Assembly (NCBI RefSeq): GCF_000209655.1 | Contig: NC_015458.1 | Coordinates: 2,108,001 to 2,172,000 of the forward strand | DNA length: 64,000 nt | Source of the DNA: Pusillimonas sp. T7-7 | GTDB lineage: Bacteria > Pseudomonadota > Gammaproteobacteria > Burkholderiales > Burkholderiaceae_B | Reading direction: 5' to 3' | Notes under the pieces: generated by a model | Databases searched by the model: none | What the model was told of the DNA's origin: nothing | The model's input: only the letters and a program-made list of their open reading frames with translations | Part shown: positions 16,913-25,378 of the stretch, piece after piece | Layout of the letters: each line of letters opens with the position of its first letter | How positions within the stretch are numbered: position 1 is the first letter of the stretch | Position numbers and translations under genes: made by a program

Positions 16913-17655
16913 CGCGCCACACGCCTTTGAAGATTCATCCGGCGTTCAGTCAGCACTCCGGCGGCAATGCCTCCAACGACCGCGGCGGCCAGGCCCAGGC
17001 GCAGCGGCAGAGGCTGGGCCACCCAGGCAATCACACCCGCCGCCAACAGACACATGATCATGGGCCGCGTCTTGACCAGGGGAATCACAATGGCCATCAG
17101 GGCCAGTATGGCGGCAAACTCCAGCGACCAACTGGCCGGCACCAAAGAGCCTAGATAAATGCCCAGTAAAGAAAAAAGGTTCCAGGTGATCCAGCCGGGT
17201 ATGATGACCGCCAGCAGATACCACAGCTGATCTGGCGTTCCACGGGCCCGGCTCTCACCGTAGCGGGCCATGAACAGCACAAACGAGAAGTCAGTGCTCA
17301 GGTAACCCAGGAACAGTCGCTTGAACCAGGACAGGTGACGGAAAAAGGGCTGCAACGCCGCGGCAAAAATAACGAAACGTATGTTGACGACAGTGCCAGC
17401 CGCAAAAATCAGCCACAAGGGTGCTGAAGATTCCAGCAGAGGCAATGAGGTCAACTGCGCCGAGCCGGCATAGACCATCAGGGTCATCAAGGTGGCCATG
17501 CTCTCCGTCAGGCCCGACTTGACCAGGGCGATTCCTGTGACGAACCCCCAGGTGCCGGTGGCCACCAAGGCGGGCAAGACATCGATCAGGCCAGCCCGGA
17601 TGCTTTGCTTCTTGTTGGCATCGAGGCGCCAAGAGGCGAACCTGCACTCACTCAC
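16909..17655 (-). CDS. azlC: AzlC-type branched-chain amino acid export permease
   Basis: A protein of 248 residues with several membrane helices and AzlC signatures near the N terminus ('GLIDVLPALVATGTWGFVTGIALVKSGLT', 'LMTLMVYAGSAQLTSLPLL') and in the middle ('GYLSTDFSFVLFMARYG'). The start codon is GTG (17655-17653); an ATG three bases further upstream runs into a stop. It is the large subunit of the AzlCD exporter and is divergent from ilvE, with only about 80 bp between them, so the two units may share regulation by branched-chain amino acids. Confidence 0.93.
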   Translation of the reverse strand: MSECRFASWRLDANKKQSIRAGLIDVLPALVATGTWGFVTGIALVKSGLTESMATLMTLMVYAGSAQLTSLPLLESSAPLWLIFAAGTVVNIRFVIFAAALQPFFRHLSWFKRLFLGYLSTDFSFVLFMARYGESRARGTPDQLWYLLAVIIPGWITWNLFSLLGIYLGSLVPASWSLEFAAILALMAIVIPLVKTRPMIMCLLAAGVIAWVAQPLPLRLGLAAAVVGGIAAGVLTERRMNLQRRVAR

Positions 17656-17737
17656 GACATTATGACCCTACGCGAAAAACGGCTATTGTAAGCCTCCTGC
17701 GCTTGGTACAATCGAGCCTCATCTTTGGGAGAGCGCT

Positions 17738-18658
17738 ATGTCTATGTCTGATCGCGATGGCCTAATCTGGTATGACGGCAAAATGGTGCCATGGCGTAAT
17801 GCCACAACTCATGTGCTGACACACTCTCTGCACTATGGCCTGGCCGTTTTTGAAGGCGTTCGCGCCTACAACACCGACATGGGCACGGCTGTTTTTCGCC
17901 TGCAAGACCACACACGGCGCTTGTTCAATTCAGCCCACATCTATCAAATGGGCATCCCCTACGACCAGGACACCATCAACGCGGCACAGCTCGATGCCGT
18001 ACGCCAGAACGAGCTCGAGTCCTGCTACATCCGGCCACTGGTGTTCTACGGCTCCGAAAAAATGGGGGTGTCGCCCAAGGGTGCGCAGGTCCATGTCGCC
18101 ATTGCCGCCTGGCCCTGGGGCGCCTATCTGGGCGAAGAAGCCCTGCAGCAAGGCATACGCGTCAAAATTTCTTCTTATGCCCGTCAACACGTGAATGTAA
18201 CGATGCCTCGCGCCAAAGTCGCCAGCACTTATGCCAACTCCATCATCGCCAACGCCGAGGCCCTGGACCACGGCTACGATGAAGCCATTTTGCTTGATAC
18301 CGACGGCTTTGTAGCCGAAGGGTCGGGCGAAAATATCTTTATCGTCAAAGACGGTGTACTGTGCGAACCTGAGATCGCTTCAGCGCTAACCGGCATTACA
18401 CGCTCGACCATTCATGCACTCGCTTCCGACCTGGGCATTCCCCTGCTTACCAAACGCCTCACCCGAGACGACCTTTATATCGCCGACGAAGCATTCTTTA
18501 CAGGAACCGCCGCCGAGGTCACGCCCATACGCGAAGTCGATCGCCGCGTCATCGGCACAGGCAGTCGCGGCCCCATCACCGAAAAACTGCAAAAGGCATT
18601 TTTCGATGTCGTGAACGGCAAAAATCCCAAATATCATCATTGGCTAAGCAAGATATAA
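17738..18658 (+). CDS. ilvE: Branched-chain amino acid aminotransferase
   Basis: A class IV PLP aminotransferase of 306 residues. Visible landmarks are 'THVLTHSLHYGLAVFEGVRAY', 'RLQDHTRRLFNSAHI', the PLP lysine region 'NVTMPRAKVASTYANSIIANAEA' and 'DGFVAEGSGENIFIVKDG'. It makes Leu, Ile and Val from their keto acids. A GGGAG precedes the ATG at a normal distance. Downstream genes on the strand (zinc finger, SnoaL-like, YheT) follow at 54, 54 and 9 bp, so they may form an operon, although no functional link is obvious. Confidence 0.96.
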   Translation: MSMSDRDGLIWYDGKMVPWRNATTHVLTHSLHYGLAVFEGVRAYNTDMGTAVFRLQDHTRRLFNSAHIYQMGIPYDQDTINAAQLDAVRQNELESCYIRPLVFYGSEKMGVSPKGAQVHVAIAAWPWGAYLGEEALQQGIRVKISSYARQHVNVTMPRAKVASTYANSIIANAEALDHGYDEAILLDTDGFVAEGSGENIFIVKDGVLCEPEIASALTGITRSTIHALASDLGIPLLTKRLTRDDLYIADEAFFTGTAAEVTPIREVDRRVIGTGSRGPITEKLQKAFFDVVNGKNPKYHHWLSKI

Positions 18659-18712
18659 GTCGTTCCAGCATATTGATACTCGTCTGTTTATATTTATCTA
18701 CTAGGATCCACC

Positions 18713-18925
18713 ATGAGCAGTACCCCAAAAACCGCCGTTCCCAAAGATGAAACCATTTTTGTGCAAGCCCAAGACTTGCCCCTATACTGTCCGGGCCCTC
18801 ATGCGCCGCTCTGGAGCATGCATCCGCGCGTATATATTGAAGTGGTCAAGACAGGCAAGGCGCTATGCCCCTATTGCGGCGCCGCCTATCAACTGAAAGA
18901 CGGTGAAAAGGTACACGGACACTAA
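18713..18925 (+). CDS. CHCC-type zinc-finger protein (NDUFS6-like)
   Basis: A protein of 70 residues. Potential zinc ligands are spaced as in the CHCC zinc-finger family: a Cys in 'LPLYCPGP', His residues in 'HAPLWSMHPRVYIEV' and the CPYCG pair near the C terminus. The eukaryotic relative is the complex I subunit NDUFS6; bacterial members are short stand-alone proteins of unknown role, typically located near ilvE in beta-proteobacteria. No membrane segment or signal is present. Confidence 0.9.
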   Translation: MSSTPKTAVPKDETIFVQAQDLPLYCPGPHAPLWSMHPRVYIEVVKTGKALCPYCGAAYQLKDGEKVHGH

Positions 18926-18979
18926 TAGGCCCCGGCGCTCTCGCTGCCGCCCCGCCCTCTCCCCTGGATTCCTGTTTTT

Positions 18980-19402
18980 ATGTTCACAACACCACAAGAG
19001 GCCGAGCAGGCGTTTTACGAAGCGCTGCGACAAGCCGATCTTGCACTGATGATGCGGGTTTGGGCCGACGATGAAGAAGTAGTCTGTATACATCCGGGCG
19101 GAATGCGGACCATAGGCCACGATGCCCTGAAAAGCACCTGGCAGCAAATCTTTACGAATGGGCCCGTCAATATCCAGCCCATACAGCCCATGGTCATGAC
19201 CAGCGTCATGAGCTCCATCCATGTGCTGATTGAACAACTGACAGTCAGCACCTTGCAAGGCAGCCAGTCAGCTCACTGCTATACCACCAATATTTTCCAC
19301 AAAGGCCGATCGGGCTGGAAAATGGTCTTGCATCATGCCTCCCACGCGCCGCAGGAAATCGATTTATTCGATTTGCAGGACCGGCCCGACACGCTGCACT
19401 GA
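18980..19402 (+). CDS. SnoaL-like / NTF2-fold protein
   Basis: A protein of 140 residues with the short cone-shaped NTF2 fold pattern: an N-terminal helix 'PQEAEQAFYEALRQADLALMMRVWADDEEVVCIHPGG', a helix 'GHDALKSTWQQIF', then a beta-sheet ending 'GWKMVLHHASHAP'. This is close to the DUF4440/SnoaL_3 type. Such proteins may be enzymes or binding proteins; no catalytic residues can be assigned here. It lies between the zinc-finger gene and the YheT hydrolase gene. Confidence 0.85.
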   Translation: MFTTPQEAEQAFYEALRQADLALMMRVWADDEEVVCIHPGGMRTIGHDALKSTWQQIFTNGPVNIQPIQPMVMTSVMSSIHVLIEQLTVSTLQGSQSAHCYTTNIFHKGRSGWKMVLHHASHAPQEIDLFDLQDRPDTLH

Positions 19403-19411
19403 AGGCGGGTT

Positions 19412-20503
19412 GTGACAGCGCAGATAGACACCTCTCCCTGCCCCAGCCCTGCCTGGCTGCCCGGCGGACACTTGCAAACCGTATACGGCGTCCTGATGGC
19501 ACGCTATCATCGTATTGCGTTCGCTCGTGAACGCGTCAATACACCAGACGGCGACTTTCTGGATTTCGATTGGACGGGTCCAGGCCTGTTTTCAGATCGC
19601 CTGGCCAACGGCCAGTCTGCGCAAATCGACCAAGCCTTGCAAAAAACCGCGGCACATCGCTGGCTCCAGGACGACGACTGGGAAACACTGCCCACGACTC
19701 CCGGCACCCCGGCCCTGATTTTGTTTCACGGTCTCGAAGGCAGCAGCCGCAGCCACTATGCGCAAGCCATCGCACAGTATTTCAGGGCGCGCGGCTGGGT
19801 CGTCGTCATTGCCCACTTCCGCAGCTGTTCGGGATTTCCCAATCGCATGGCACGAGCCTATTACTCGGGCGATTCGGCAGATATCGAGTTTATGCTGGCA
19901 ACGGCGCGTCAGCGTCTGCCGCACGCACGCTGGCATGCGGTAGGAGTATCGCTGGGCGGCAACGCCATGCTTAAACACCTGGGCGAACAAGGCGACAACA
20001 TCTCATGGCTAGCCTCAAGCGCTGCCGTGTCCGTCCCTATGGATCTGCTTGCGTGCGGCACACAGTTGTCCGACACGACAATAGGCCAACGCCTGTATAC
20101 CCGCTATTTCCTGAAAACCATGAAAGCCAAGATCAGCGAGAAGGCCAAGCGCTTTCCAGGCAATATTGATGTTTTCAGGTTAAGTCAGTGCAAGACACTG
20201 CGCGAGTTCGACACCCTGTACACCGCCCCCATGCATGGCTATAAGAATGCGCTCGACTACTGGACCCGGGCATCAAGCAAACCACACCTGAAGTCCATCA
20301 CAGCACCTACCCTGATACTGAATGCCCGCAACGATCCTTTTGTTCCGGGTCCTTCATTGCCTGGTTCACACGACTGCTCGTCCAGCGTGCTGTTGCACCA
20401 ACCCGCCGACGGCGGGCATGCGGCCTTCGTTACCGGGCCCTTTCCAGGCCATATAGGCTGGCTCCCAGCTCGGTTGGCGCGCTTTTTTGACAACGGCACC
20501 TAG
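19412..20503 (+). CDS. YheT-family alpha/beta hydrolase
   Basis: A protein of 363 residues with a GTG start nine bases after the previous stop and GAAGGCGGG upstream. The YheT/ABHD pattern is clear: 'PSPAWLPGGHLQTVYG' at the N terminus, 'LILFHGLEGSSRSHYAQAIA', nucleophile elbow 'GVSLGGNAML', the acid in 'LNARNDPFVPG' and the His in 'PADGGHAAFV'. The substrate is unknown; relatives are annotated as putative esterases. It probably ends the ilvE transcript and converges on bepA 43 bp away. Confidence 0.92.
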   Translation: MTAQIDTSPCPSPAWLPGGHLQTVYGVLMARYHRIAFARERVNTPDGDFLDFDWTGPGLFSDRLANGQSAQIDQALQKTAAHRWLQDDDWETLPTTPGTPALILFHGLEGSSRSHYAQAIAQYFRARGWVVVIAHFRSCSGFPNRMARAYYSGDSADIEFMLATARQRLPHARWHAVGVSLGGNAMLKHLGEQGDNISWLASSAAVSVPMDLLACGTQLSDTTIGQRLYTRYFLKTMKAKISEKAKRFPGNIDVFRLSQCKTLREFDTLYTAPMHGYKNALDYWTRASSKPHLKSITAPTLILNARNDPFVPGPSLPGSHDCSSSVLLHQPADGGHAAFVTGPFPGHIGWLPARLARFFDNGT

Positions 20504-20546
20504 TCAGCCCGATAGACCGACCGCGCCGCACACGTCGGGGAAGGAC

Positions 20547-22052
20547 TCAAGACTTGAAACGCTCCAACAGCTGGCGATCTGATTGCAGGCGGTCTTTAAG
20601 CGTGCGTATCTGAACATCGAGTTCGGATTGCACGTAAAAATCTTTCGACATGCTTCGAGCCTGCTCCAGCTGGGCAACCGCCGAAGGCAGAGCCCCAGTC
20701 AGCTCATAGTAGCTGGCCATGGCACGCCGCGCCTCAATATGTCGGCCCAGGCGCTCATAGCTTTGCGCCTGCAGCTGATGCAGCCGTGGCACATCGGGCC
20801 ATTTCCTGGTCAGTTGCGCAAGCAACTCAACAGCCTGTGCATCCTGACCCGTTTTCTGCAAGGTCTCGGTTCGTGCCAGGGCCACCACCTGGCTGTCAGG
20901 CCAACGCGCCCAAGCCGATTGTGACAAAGACAAAGCCTGGGCCTTGTCCCCTTGATCCAAAGCCAAGGCTACCGCCAGGCCGGCTATTTCAGGGCTGCTC
21001 CTTCCTTGCTGCTGTGCCTGCGCCAATGCCTGCCGGGCGCCAGGCAAGTCCTTTTTTTGCCAGGCCGCATACGCCAGGCCATACCAGGCGGCCGACTGCT
21101 CGACTCCGGTTTTTTGCTTCGCATCGAGGCGCAGCTTATCCAGCGCATTGCGTAAAGGCGTGCTGCTGCGAGCCTGCAGCACACGCAGCTTGGCCCTTAT
21201 GTACCAAAACGCATCAGAACTCTGGGGCGATGTCCCCGGCAATCTGGCAACCCGGTTCTGGATGTCGGACATGCGCTGAATGGAAAGGGGGTGAGTGCTG
21301 GTATAGCCACCGCCTGAACCTTCATTGAGTCGGGAGGCATTGCCCAGCCGCTCGAACATGTGCACCATACCGCGCGGGTCGAAGCCGGCTTTTCGCATCA
21401 TTTCGAAGCCGGCACGATCCGCCTCTTGTTCAGCTTGCCGCGAGAACCCCAATTGCTGATCGACTGCAGCAGCCTGACCAAAGGCCGCCACACCCATGGC
21501 CAGATCGCCACTGCCGGAAAGAGCAGCCAGCAAGGCTGCCGCCAGGGCGGCAATGACCACATTGCCGCTTTGCGAGCGCTGCGTCATGCCGCGCGCAATG
21601 TGGCGCTGAACGACGTGGCCGATTTCGTGCGCAACCACCGACGCCAGCTCGGATTCAGTCTGGGCCGACACCAACAAGCCGCTGTTGACGCCTATATAGC
21701 CGCCCGGCAAGGCAAAAGCGTTGATCTGAGGGTCGCGTACGCCAAATATGGTAATGCGCTGACTGGCCCCGCCCGATGCATGTGCTGCCAGGCGTCGGCC
21801 CAGATCGGTCAGATACTGGCTGACATCGGGGTCGGCGATATAAGTGGGGTCTCGACGCCCTTGCTCCATGATGGCATCACCCAGCGTTCGCTCCAGAGAG
21901 GGCGAAAGCTCGACTGCCGATGCCGAACCCATACTGGGTATACCCACTGGCTGACTGGTCCCCGGCCCACTCCAGCACATCAGCGTGACAAGCCCAGCAC
22001 ATATCATGCGAGAGCGAAACCGGAATCGGAAAGCAGTTTGAGTGGCAGTCAT
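20547..22052 (-). CDS. bepA: Periplasmic M48 metalloprotease with TPR tail (BepA-like)
   Basis: A protein of 501 residues. A signal peptide (RMICAGLVTLMCWSGPGTSQ) is followed by an M48 peptidase domain with the zinc motif HEIGH and the third ligand in 'SRQAEQEADRAGFEMM', then a C-terminal half rich in TPR-like helices. BepA acts in the periplasm as a protease and chaperone for outer-membrane proteins such as LptD. I start at the ATG at 22052, because the frame upstream runs into the CtaG-like gene and is not protein-like. It lies 19 bp downstream of that gene on the same strand. Confidence 0.92.
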   Translation of the reverse strand: MTATQTAFRFRFRSRMICAGLVTLMCWSGPGTSQPVGIPSMGSASAVELSPSLERTLGDAIMEQGRRDPTYIADPDVSQYLTDLGRRLAAHASGGASQRITIFGVRDPQINAFALPGGYIGVNSGLLVSAQTESELASVVAHEIGHVVQRHIARGMTQRSQSGNVVIAALAAALLAALSGSGDLAMGVAAFGQAAAVDQQLGFSRQAEQEADRAGFEMMRKAGFDPRGMVHMFERLGNASRLNEGSGGGYTSTHPLSIQRMSDIQNRVARLPGTSPQSSDAFWYIRAKLRVLQARSSTPLRNALDKLRLDAKQKTGVEQSAAWYGLAYAAWQKKDLPGARQALAQAQQQGRSSPEIAGLAVALALDQGDKAQALSLSQSAWARWPDSQVVALARTETLQKTGQDAQAVELLAQLTRKWPDVPRLHQLQAQSYERLGRHIEARRAMASYYELTGALPSAVAQLEQARSMSKDFYVQSELDVQIRTLKDRLQSDRQLLERFKS

Positions 22053-22071
22053 GAGTCCGAAAAAGCGAAGA

Positions 22072-22935
22072 TCAGGAAACGGGTGCAACCACCGCCTGTT
22101 TACGTCGCTGAATATCCTGTTTATTGGGCAATCGGTTTTTGGCAGACAAACGCATGAGTGTCGCCAATGCGAACAGCAAACCAAACACTTCAACAAAGCC
22201 TGCCAGCACCCACATGGTCAGCCCGCCTATGGCCTGGTCGGTCAGGGCGGTCATGCCCGGAATTGCCCGGCCGCATAAGTCGAAAATGGGATACAAATCG
22301 TATTCGGTGAATGTAATGACCGCTCCCACCACCATTTGCGGCACCATGGTCAGCACCGGAGAAATGATGCGCCCTCCGGGCGACAGCACAGCAGGGGGGC
22401 TGGGACGACGATCCAGAATAAGATTCCAGTACATGAATCCGCTGATCACCACCGACCAATTCATGAAACGGTACAGGCGCCAGTCGAGCATGGAGTAGAA
22501 CTGCACTGTGGGAATCAGGAAACCGACTACCAGCACCACGAATAGGACAGGCACCAGGATTTTATTGGTCAGTATGGCTTCCAGCGCACGGCCAGGGGTA
22601 CTGATGCGGAAATCGCGCAAACGCAGGCGCCACCTCATGGGCAGGCCGGCACGCAGTACCTGGCCCGGATAGGCGCCCATGATCAGCAAAGGCCCCAAGT
22701 GGTGCAGAACCAGATGCTGCAAGCGGTGTATGAAGAACATGCGTTCGGCGTAGTAGTCGACACGCGTGTGCAGCGACAGGTATAAAAACGCTACGCCGAT
22801 CCAGAAAAAAAGCTGTCTTGCGAAGCTGACTCGATGCACTCTGCAGCCTCGCAGAAAGAGCCAGGCGCCCGCAAAAAACATCAGTAACAACGTAGGAGAA
22901 AACTCCCAGGGCGTCAGCCAATCAAGGACTATCAT
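22072..22935 (-). CDS. CtaG-family (caa3-type) cytochrome c oxidase assembly protein
   Basis: A protein of 287 residues with about seven membrane helices. CtaG_caa3 motifs are visible: 'MFFIHRLQHLVLHHLGPLLIMGAYPGQ' (His-rich, putative metal-binding), 'FMNWSVVISGFMYWNLILD' and 'LTMVPQMVVGAVITFTEYDLYPIFDLCGR'. Members help deliver copper to cytochrome oxidases. The ATG at 22935 is chosen over a TTG six bases upstream. No oxidase structural genes are nearby, so it is an isolated assembly factor or has diverged in function. Confidence 0.88.
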   Translation of the reverse strand: MIVLDWLTPWEFSPTLLLMFFAGAWLFLRGCRVHRVSFARQLFFWIGVAFLYLSLHTRVDYYAERMFFIHRLQHLVLHHLGPLLIMGAYPGQVLRAGLPMRWRLRLRDFRISTPGRALEAILTNKILVPVLFVVLVVGFLIPTVQFYSMLDWRLYRFMNWSVVISGFMYWNLILDRRPSPPAVLSPGGRIISPVLTMVPQMVVGAVITFTEYDLYPIFDLCGRAIPGMTALTDQAIGGLTMWVLAGFVEVFGLLFALATLMRLSAKNRLPNKQDIQRRKQAVVAPVS

Positions 22936-22965
22936 GAACAAAAAATTCTGTAAGCGCGAACCCGG

Positions 22966-23301
22966 CTAGTTTAAAGCAATATGGCGCCGGTCGCCCCACT
23001 GCACCTTGTGCACCCCCGGAAACTGGCTAAGCTGGCGGGCTTGCGACATGAGCACAGAGCGAAGTTCGGGTGGACAATGAATGGTGACACAGGCACGGGC
23101 CATATCGTGCGTAAGGGCGTGGTCGACCATAAGGGTTGCCACGCGCAAACCCGAACCCTCGAAGCCCAGATAAATTTGCTTGCGCACATCGGCAAGCAAA
23201 TTTCTTGGACAAACTACGGTAAGCCGCGAAGTAGAGCTGGGGACACGAACAGGAGCGGACTGAACGCCAGCACGACGCAGAAATAAATTGAAAAGACGCA
23301 T
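22966..23301 (-). CDS. Small protein with ACT-like fold pattern, unknown function
   Basis: A protein of 111 residues (115 if the ATG at 23313 is used). I prefer the ATG at 23301 because a GGGGGG run lies four bases upstream. The C-terminal 70 residues show a beta-alpha-beta-beta-alpha-beta order ('RLTVVCPRNLLADVRKQIYLGFEGSGLRVATLMVD', then 'ACVTIHCPPELRSVLMSQARQLSQFPGVHKVQWG'), like ACT domains or the cytoplasmic C-terminal domain of MgtC. No membrane domain is present. It lies 30 bp upstream of the CtaG-like gene on the same strand. Function unknown. Confidence 0.6.
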   Translation of the reverse strand: MRLFNLFLRRAGVQSAPVRVPSSTSRLTVVCPRNLLADVRKQIYLGFEGSGLRVATLMVDHALTHDMARACVTIHCPPELRSVLMSQARQLSQFPGVHKVQWGDRRHIALN

Positions 23302-23636
23302 AAAACCCCCCATTGCCTTGCGCGCGCCATTGGCGCAACGCCTGAAACCGCTACCTGCGGGCAGCTGGTTTGCGTATTAAATACGGCGGGAGTTTGTATG
23401 AAGCTGATACTTCAAACTACCACGCCCTTGGAAAATCCAGGGCGCGGCATGAGCGGAGCTTGGGTGAGCTTGCCAGCCTTAAACGCACCTGGTGAAGAAA
23501 TAGCCGATACTAGATCGACTGCTACCGTCGCCGGGGTCGGAATTCACCACGAGGCTCCTGTAAAATTGACAGCTTTCATTGTAACGTCGTAGCGAGCTAG
23601 GGACAACCCTTATCTCGTTTGAAAATAGCGCGATGG
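23302..23636. other. Intergenic region of about 330 bp with a possible 64-codon frame
   Basis: No recognisable gene or RNA family is present. A forward frame from ATG 23398 to 23592 has a fair ribosome site (GGGAG five bases upstream) but the 64-residue product has no known motif or composition bias. A bulged hairpin (CGCCCTTGG with CCAGGGCG) lies inside that frame at about 23425-23447. Two reverse-strand genes flank the region. Confidence 0.3.
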
Positions 23637-24080
23637 TCAATATACGTAACCATCCAGCCAACCCATGGCGGTGTAGACGTGCATGACGATCAACGCCAAG
23701 CCGAACATCAAGACTGTACCGCCCACAAATGTGGTCACGATGGCAGCAATGACGGGCCCCCAGCCGGTGCGCGTGGTTTGTCCTGAGCCGGCATTGTATT
23801 TTTCGTCGAATTTTTCGTCAGGCTTCAGGGCGAAGATCAGCGCTTCAATGTAACCGGCGGCAATAGGTATGATCAGCACCAGAAAGGGAGGGCTGTCCCA
23901 CCACACCGGATAAAGCTGCGTCAACACCAACATAAGCACCGTGAACAAGGTCCACAACCAGGCCCGGGCACGACCCATGTACCAGGCATGGATGCCAAAA
24001 ACACCTAGCAGACAAGCCAGCCAGGCGGCAACCGCCTTGCTGCGGTGAGGTACTGGAACAGCAATAGTGCTCTGAGTCAT
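23637..24080 (-). CDS. TM2-domain membrane protein
   Basis: A protein of 147 residues. The N-terminal half carries the TM2 pattern ('SKAVAAWLACLLGVFGIHAWYMGR', two helices joined by a GxHxxYxG-like turn); two or three further hydrophobic segments follow ('FLVLIIPIAAGYIEALIFAL', 'VIAAIVTTFVGGTVLMFGLALIVMHVYTAMG'). TM2 proteins are inner-membrane proteins with no agreed function. I start at the ATG at 24080. The gene is divergent from the UbiH-type hydroxylase gene with about 60 bp between. Confidence 0.82.
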   Translation of the reverse strand: MTQSTIAVPVPHRSKAVAAWLACLLGVFGIHAWYMGRARAWLWTLFTVLMLVLTQLYPVWWDSPPFLVLIIPIAAGYIEALIFALKPDEKFDEKYNAGSGQTTRTGWGPVIAAIVTTFVGGTVLMFGLALIVMHVYTAMGWLDGYVY

Positions 24081-24143
24081 AATCCCGGTTCTACTGATAA
24101 AAGACCTACAATTTTGGATATTGTAGTCAAGCATGGAAAACGC

Positions 24144-25298
24144 ATGGATAAGCCCACCTACGATATCGTCATCAGCGGCGCCGGGCCGGCCGGCAGCGCG
24201 CTGGCGCTCATCCTGGCTGGCAAATCACCAAAGCCGGAGCGCATCGCACTGCTGGGCCGGCAGCTTCGTGCCGGCCCGAGCCGCGATGGTGCTGTCGACC
24301 CGCGCACCCTGGCCTTGAATCATGGCAGCCGGGTCTTACTCGAACACCTGAATGGCTGGCCCGCCGAATCAGCCAGCATCAACACCGTCCATGTGTCGCA
24401 ACGCGGTCGCCTGGGGCGCACACTGATCAAGCACGATGAGCTGGGTGTACCGCAACTGGGCAGCGTCGTGTCCTACGACGCGCTGCTGGCAACCTTGCAT
24501 CAGGCTCTACAGCACAGCGGCATCACCCTGCTGGAGTCGGCCACAACGCCGGTACGCGGGCCAGGTCATATCACTTTCCAGGCCAATGGATCGACGCTAA
24601 GCAGTGCACTGGCCATTCAGTCTGACGGCGCCAGGCCCCAAGGCATAGAACGGCATTACAAGCAGCATGCCCTCCTTGCCACTATACAGGCCTCGCAGCC
24701 CAGGAAGAACTGGGCATTCGAACGTTTCACCCGTCAAGGGCCTTTGGCTGTCCTGCCCCACCCTCAAGGCGACGACCTGTACGGCATCGTATGGTGCTGC
24801 GCTCCCGAACAAGCCCGGCATCTGCACAGCCTGCCCGACACCGAATTCGCCACTGAGCTGAACGCGATGTTCGGCGAGCGGCTGGGCCGACTCCAGTGCC
24901 TGGGCGCACGCCACATCTTTCCCTTGAGCCTGCATGCGGGCCCCTCATTGATCAACGACCGGACCGTAGCCGTAGGAAACGCCGCCCAGACTCTGCACCC
25001 GGTAGCCGGGCAGGGGCTGAACCTGGGGCTGCGCGATGCCGCCCAACTGGGCCAGGCTCTGGCGCCATGGCTGGCCCAGACCGATACTGACCCGACACCC
25101 TTGCTGGCCCGTTTTGCCAGCATGCGTCGCCCCGATCGTTGGCTCACGGCAGGAATTACCGACTTCCTGCCCCGTGTATTCAGCACGGGCAACCCGCTTA
25201 TCGAACATGCGGGCGGACTAGCCCTGCTGGCGCTGGACATGGCCCCAGCGCTACGCACTCCCCTGGCCCGTCATCTGTTGCAGGGCATGCGCACCTAA
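24144..25298 (+). CDS. ubiH: UbiH/VisB-type FAD monooxygenase of ubiquinone synthesis
   Basis: A protein of 384 residues. The FAD motif is at the N terminus ('DIVISGAGPAGSALALIL'), an Arg-containing stretch follows ('RDGAVDPRTLALNHGSR'), and the second FAD motif reads 'TVAVGNAAQTLHPVAGQGLNLGLRDAAQLG', which matches UbiH, where Asn replaces the Asp of the usual GD motif. UbiH-type enzymes hydroxylate the ubiquinone ring. Within this family UbiF/UbiI-like functions cannot be excluded. It lies upstream of dusB-fis-purH. The last codons form one arm of a 23-bp perfect palindrome. Confidence 0.82.
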   Translation: MDKPTYDIVISGAGPAGSALALILAGKSPKPERIALLGRQLRAGPSRDGAVDPRTLALNHGSRVLLEHLNGWPAESASINTVHVSQRGRLGRTLIKHDELGVPQLGSVVSYDALLATLHQALQHSGITLLESATTPVRGPGHITFQANGSTLSSALAIQSDGARPQGIERHYKQHALLATIQASQPRKNWAFERFTRQGPLAVLPHPQGDDLYGIVWCCAPEQARHLHSLPDTEFATELNAMFGERLGRLQCLGARHIFPLSLHAGPSLINDRTVAVGNAAQTLHPVAGQGLNLGLRDAAQLGQALAPWLAQTDTDPTPLLARFASMRRPDRWLTAGITDFLPRVFSTGNPLIEHAGGLALLALDMAPALRTPLARHLLQGMRT

Positions 25299-25336
25299 AG
25301 GCCTTGCGGGAACAGGCCTTTAGGTGCGCATGCCCT
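25282..25336. repeat. 23-bp perfect inverted repeat spanning the ubiH stop codon
   Basis: Arms 25282-25304 and 25314-25336 are perfectly complementary with a 9-nt loop (TGCGGGAAC). The left arm contains the last five codons and stop of ubiH; the right arm is their exact inverted copy. No T run follows in either direction, so it is not a classical intrinsic terminator, though it can form a very stable mRNA 3' hairpin. Confidence 0.93.
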
Positions 25337-25378
25337 CTTCGCCCACCCCGAATGCGCGGAGAGGGTTAAAATCTTTTG

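Noticed and set aside
24144..25298. Loss of the GD motif Asp in the UbiH-type enzyme as evidence of inactivity
   Set aside because: E. coli UbiH itself has Asn at this position, so it is a family feature.
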